A stretch of DNA of 8,363 bases from a bacterium (GTDB taxonomy: Bacteria; Oederibacteriota; PGYV01; DSBP01). The position numbers and the translations under genes are program-made. A model generated the notes under the pieces. The model did no database searches, was not told the origin of the DNA, and saw only the letters and a list, made by a program, of their open reading frames with translations. Positions 6,863 to 8,363 of the stretch are shown here, one piece after another. The stretch's first letter is position 1. Every line of letters begins with the position of its first letter. The stretch lies in contig DSBP01000100.1 in assembly GCA_011049465.1 (NCBI GenBank), positions 1 to 8,363 on the forward strand. Reading direction: 5' to 3'.

Positions 6863-6891
6863 ATAATATATTTAATTTTCAAGCAAGTCAA
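6863..6891 (-). promoter_or_regulatory. Sigma70-like promoter of the XRE gene
   Basis: On the minus strand TTGACT (6891-6886) is separated by 17 bases from TATTAT (6868-6863). The expected start near 6856 leaves a leader of about 13 bases that still contains GGAGG. This placement rules out the upstream TTG as the translation start. Confidence 0.7.
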
Positions 6892-6900
6892 TTATAACAT

Positions 6901-6959
6901 TTGGGCGGCAGGATTATTATTGCCCAAAAGAGACATATCATATATTGACTTATGGGCAA
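6901..6959. promoter_or_regulatory. Candidate operator half-sites in the divergent control region
   Basis: Three related half-sites lie between and within the two divergent promoters: TTGGGC (6901-6906), TTGCCCAA (6920-6927) and TGGGCAA (6953-6959). The first and second form an inverted repeat with a 15-base gap, and the second and third form a 7-base inverted repeat. The third falls inside the spacer of the receiver-gene promoter. Centres are about 20 and 32 bases apart, close to two and three helical turns. Binding by the adjacent XRE protein is inferred. Confidence 0.4.
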
Positions 6960-6972
6960 ATATCGGTATAAT
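6945..6972 (+). promoter_or_regulatory. Sigma70-like promoter of the receiver-domain gene
   Basis: TTGACT (6945-6950) and a perfect TATAAT (6967-6972) are separated by 16 bases. Transcription would start near 6979, about 33 bases before the ATG at 7012. The in-frame ATG at 6952 lies inside the promoter spacer and so is not the start. Confidence 0.7.
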
Positions 6973-7011
6973 TTGTATGGCGGGCAGGAACACTACTGTC
7001 CGGGAGGATAT

Positions 7012-7395
7012 ATGGAACACAAAAAAAACATCCTTATCGTAGATGATGACCCCGACATACTCGCGGTAACCAAATGCTCCCTTTTGGCAGGAGGTTTTTC
7101 GGTTACCGCGGTATCAAGCGGCAGAGAATGCCTGAATGCACTCAAAGAGGGGCCTGCCCCGGACCTTATACTGCTTGACATTTTTCTCAGAGATATTGAC
7201 GGCCGCCGCATCTTAAATATAATACACAAAGATTCATTAAACAGAAATTTTAAAATAGCGTTATTCACAGCAGCTCAAACAAACACTCCTTCATTGAAAG
7301 CCGCATGCTTATCCGCGGACGCGGTGATTGAAAAACCCTTTGACCCTTATGACCTGATAAAAACCGTTTCAAAATTAACCGGACACTGCCGCTAA
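7012..7395 (+). CDS. Stand-alone CheY-like response regulator receiver
   Basis: The protein is a single receiver domain of 127 residues with no output domain. The acidic pair is Asp11/Asp12 in ILIVDDDPD. The phospho-acceptor is Asp56 in LILLDIF, the switch Thr is Thr86 in LFTAA and the conserved Lys is Lys108 in EKPFD. All key residues are present, so phosphorylation is expected. The ATG at 7012 is preceded by GGGAGG (7002-7007). The longer frame from 6952 begins within the promoter and adds 20 residues unlike a receiver. It is divergent from the XRE gene, and its stop codon shares CTAA with the convergent hydrolase gene. No histidine kinase is in the window, so its partner is unknown. Proteins of this type act by binding a partner or as phosphotransfer steps. 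Confidence 0.93.
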   Translation: MEHKKNILIVDDDPDILAVTKCSLLAGGFSVTAVSSGRECLNALKEGPAPDLILLDIFLRDIDGRRILNIIHKDSLNRNFKIALFTAAQTNTPSLKAACLSADAVIEKPFDPYDLIKTVSKLTGHCR

Positions 7396-8174
7396 CTCTT
7401 TACCTCTTCTTCCAGCACCCTGAAAAATCCGGAAGCGGCTTCTTTTTCAATCCACGGCCTGTGGCCGCAGTTCTTCAGCAGAATGAATTTAAAACCCTTT
7501 ATTGCCTCTTTAAGCGGCTTTTCAACGCCCTCAGCCGGATGCGGGTCATAGTCTCCGTGAATCGCAGTAACCGGGCATTTGATGTGCCTGCACAGAGACA
7601 GCAGCTCGCCGCGCCTCCTCATATCAGAGGCATCTTTCCAGACAGCGTCAAAAATAGCCGCGTTAACGACAGCAGGCGCGCCTGTTTCTTCCATTCCTTT
7701 ATATGTGTCAGAGCGTGAAAATAGCTCGCCTATGCGCGTTAACACTTTGTCCTTGTCCCTGACAATAGGGTTTCCAATCGAATCAAAGAGAAATTCTATC
7801 TCATCCCTCTCCGGCCTGCTCAGCCTCTCCAGCCTTGTTGTCTGCACCTTTGCCGCGTATTTTTCCTCAAACGCGCCGCTGCCTATTATAATAACTTTGC
7901 CGGCTATGCCGGGATATTTCGCTGCCGTTATTAACGATAGCCACGCGCCCCAGGAATGGCCTATTATCGTAACAGGCGGAGCAGCCTCTTTTTCAAGAAT
8001 TTGCGCAAGCTCTTCTGCCTGCTCCTTAACGGAAAGTTTGGACTGGAACGGCTCAATGACAGGGATTTTTACGGACAGATGTTTTGCCACAGGCGCCATC
8101 TGGCCCGCAGCGCCCGGCCCTCCGTGTATTACAGCCGCCTTAAAAGGCGGTTCGCCGTATTTCCTGAAATTCAT
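7392..8174 (-). CDS. Alpha/beta hydrolase, proline iminopeptidase-like fold
   Basis: This is a cytosolic serine hydrolase of 260 residues with no signal peptide. The oxyanion-hole motif HGGPG (17-21) is typical of the prolyl aminopeptidase group. The nucleophile elbow is GHSWGAW (72-78) with Ser74. The acid is probably Asp210 in HGDYDPHP, and the base is His238 in CGHRPW. The catalytic set is complete. The substrate cannot be read from the sequence: peptidase, esterase and C-C hydrolase members share these motifs. An ATG four codons earlier (8186) has no ribosome binding site, while the ATG at 8174 is preceded by GAGGG, so the shorter start was chosen. It has its own promoter, is divergent from a gene starting at 8352 and converges on the receiver gene. 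Confidence 0.9.
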   Translation of the reverse strand: MNFRKYGEPPFKAAVIHGGPGAAGQMAPVAKHLSVKIPVIEPFQSKLSVKEQAEELAQILEKEAAPPVTIIGHSWGAWLSLITAAKYPGIAGKVIIIGSGAFEEKYAAKVQTTRLERLSRPERDEIEFLFDSIGNPIVRDKDKVLTRIGELFSRSDTYKGMEETGAPAVVNAAIFDAVWKDASDMRRRGELLSLCRHIKCPVTAIHGDYDPHPAEGVEKPLKEAIKGFKFILLKNCGHRPWIEKEAASGFFRVLEEEVKS

Positions 8175-8210
8175 AGCGTCCCTCATTCGCTTTTTTTGTT
8201 CACATATACA

Positions 8211-8238
8211 ATTATAGCATCAAACCGCAGTAAGTCAA
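8211..8238 (-). promoter_or_regulatory. Extended -10 promoter of the hydrolase gene
   Basis: On the minus strand TTGACT (8238-8233) is followed after 16 bases by TATAAT (8216-8211). The TGC directly before the -10 makes an extended -10 element. The transcript should start near 8204, about 30 bases before the chosen ATG. Confidence 0.72.
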
Positions 8239-8265
8239 ACAGCCCAGAAACCGCAATAGGAACAA

Positions 8266-8294
8266 TTGAAAAGGCCGTTTAATCCATGTATAAT
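8266..8294 (+). promoter_or_regulatory. Sigma70-like promoter of the gene at the right edge
   Basis: TTGAAA (8266-8271) and a perfect TATAAT (8289-8294) are separated by 17 bases. The expected start near 8301 gives a leader of about 50 bases before the ATG at 8352. The promoter is divergent from that of the hydrolase, with only 27 bases between the two -35 elements. Confidence 0.7.
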
Positions 8295-8319
8295 AACGTT
8301 ATCAACGCGTTAAATACAT

Positions 8320-8334
8320 TCACCCAACGGGTGA
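8320..8334 (+). other. Leader hairpin just before the ribosome binding site
   Basis: TCACCC (8320-8325) pairs with GGGTGA (8329-8334) around an AAC loop, within the untranslated leader of the right-edge gene. The hairpin ends one base before the AAGGAG ribosome binding site (8336-8341), so it could influence translation or mRNA stability. It is too small to be a known riboswitch. Confidence 0.4.
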
Positions 8335-8351
8335 GAAGGAGAAAACGGCCC

Positions 8352-8363
8352 ATGAATAGTATA
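8352..8363 (+). CDS. Start of an unidentified gene, cut by the window edge
   Basis: Only the first four codons (MNSI) are visible, so the product cannot be identified. The call rests on a strong promoter at 8266-8294, an AAGGAG site at 8336-8341 and an ATG ten bases after it, which is slightly longer than ideal spacing. It is divergent from the alpha/beta hydrolase. Confidence 0.55.

Noticed and set aside
6844..6891. N-terminal extension of the XRE protein from a TTG at 6891
   Set aside because: The TTG is part of the -35 element TTGACT, while GGAGG and an ATG lie further in at 6843.
6952..7011. N-terminal extension of the receiver protein from an ATG at 6952
   Set aside because: The ATG is inside the promoter spacer, before the expected transcript start. 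GGGAGG precedes the ATG at 7012, where the receiver fold begins.
7579..8217. 212-residue plus-strand frame opposite the hydrolase
   Set aside because: It is a shadow of a gene with a complete catalytic triad on the minus strand, and it has no recognisable motif.

Overview
The window looks like a chromosomal segment of a bacterium, probably a Gram-negative (diderm) one from a poorly cultured phylum. The clues are a lipoprotein with long Thr/Pro linkers joining PPC-like domains and a beta-propeller-like end, ordinary sigma70-type promoters, clear Shine-Dalgarno sites and compact gene spacing. Such 'TPTxTPT' linker proteins are frequent in genomes such as Candidatus Goldbacteria, Firestonebacteria or Elusimicrobia-like lineages. 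That placement is an inference from style only. There is no rRNA, tRNA, CRISPR array, transposase or phage gene in the window.

Layout. Positions 1-544 hold no credible gene. They hold three related GC-rich repeats (one inverted), a tandem heptamer and a small perfect hairpin. A sigma70-like promoter then drives a 935-residue secreted lipoprotein (617-3424, +). It converges on an iron-uptake block read on the minus strand: a Fur-family regulator (6342-5920), feoA (5865-5560) and feoB (5576-3435). Two Fur-box-like palindromes sit in front of fur and feoA. The fur box abuts a textbook promoter (TTGACA-17-TAATAT), which suggests iron-dependent autoregulation of a fur-feoA-feoB unit for ferrous iron import.

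Upstream of fur lies a small XRE-type DNA-binding protein (6843-6481, -), divergent from a stand-alone CheY-like receiver protein (7012-7395, +). Their promoters are back to back, with GGGC/GCCC half-sites between them that could be the XRE operator. The receiver gene converges on an alpha/beta hydrolase (8174-7392, -) with stop codons sharing CTAA. The hydrolase is divergent from a gene of which only the first four codons are visible (8352 onward, +), with its promoter and a leader hairpin present.

I do not see a clearly new multi-gene system. The observations most worth following are the paired Fur boxes, the XRE/receiver divergent control region, the architecture of the lipoprotein and the intergenic repeat family at the left end. 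Several starts were moved from the longest reading frame, because the longer versions begin inside a promoter or lack a ribosome binding site.
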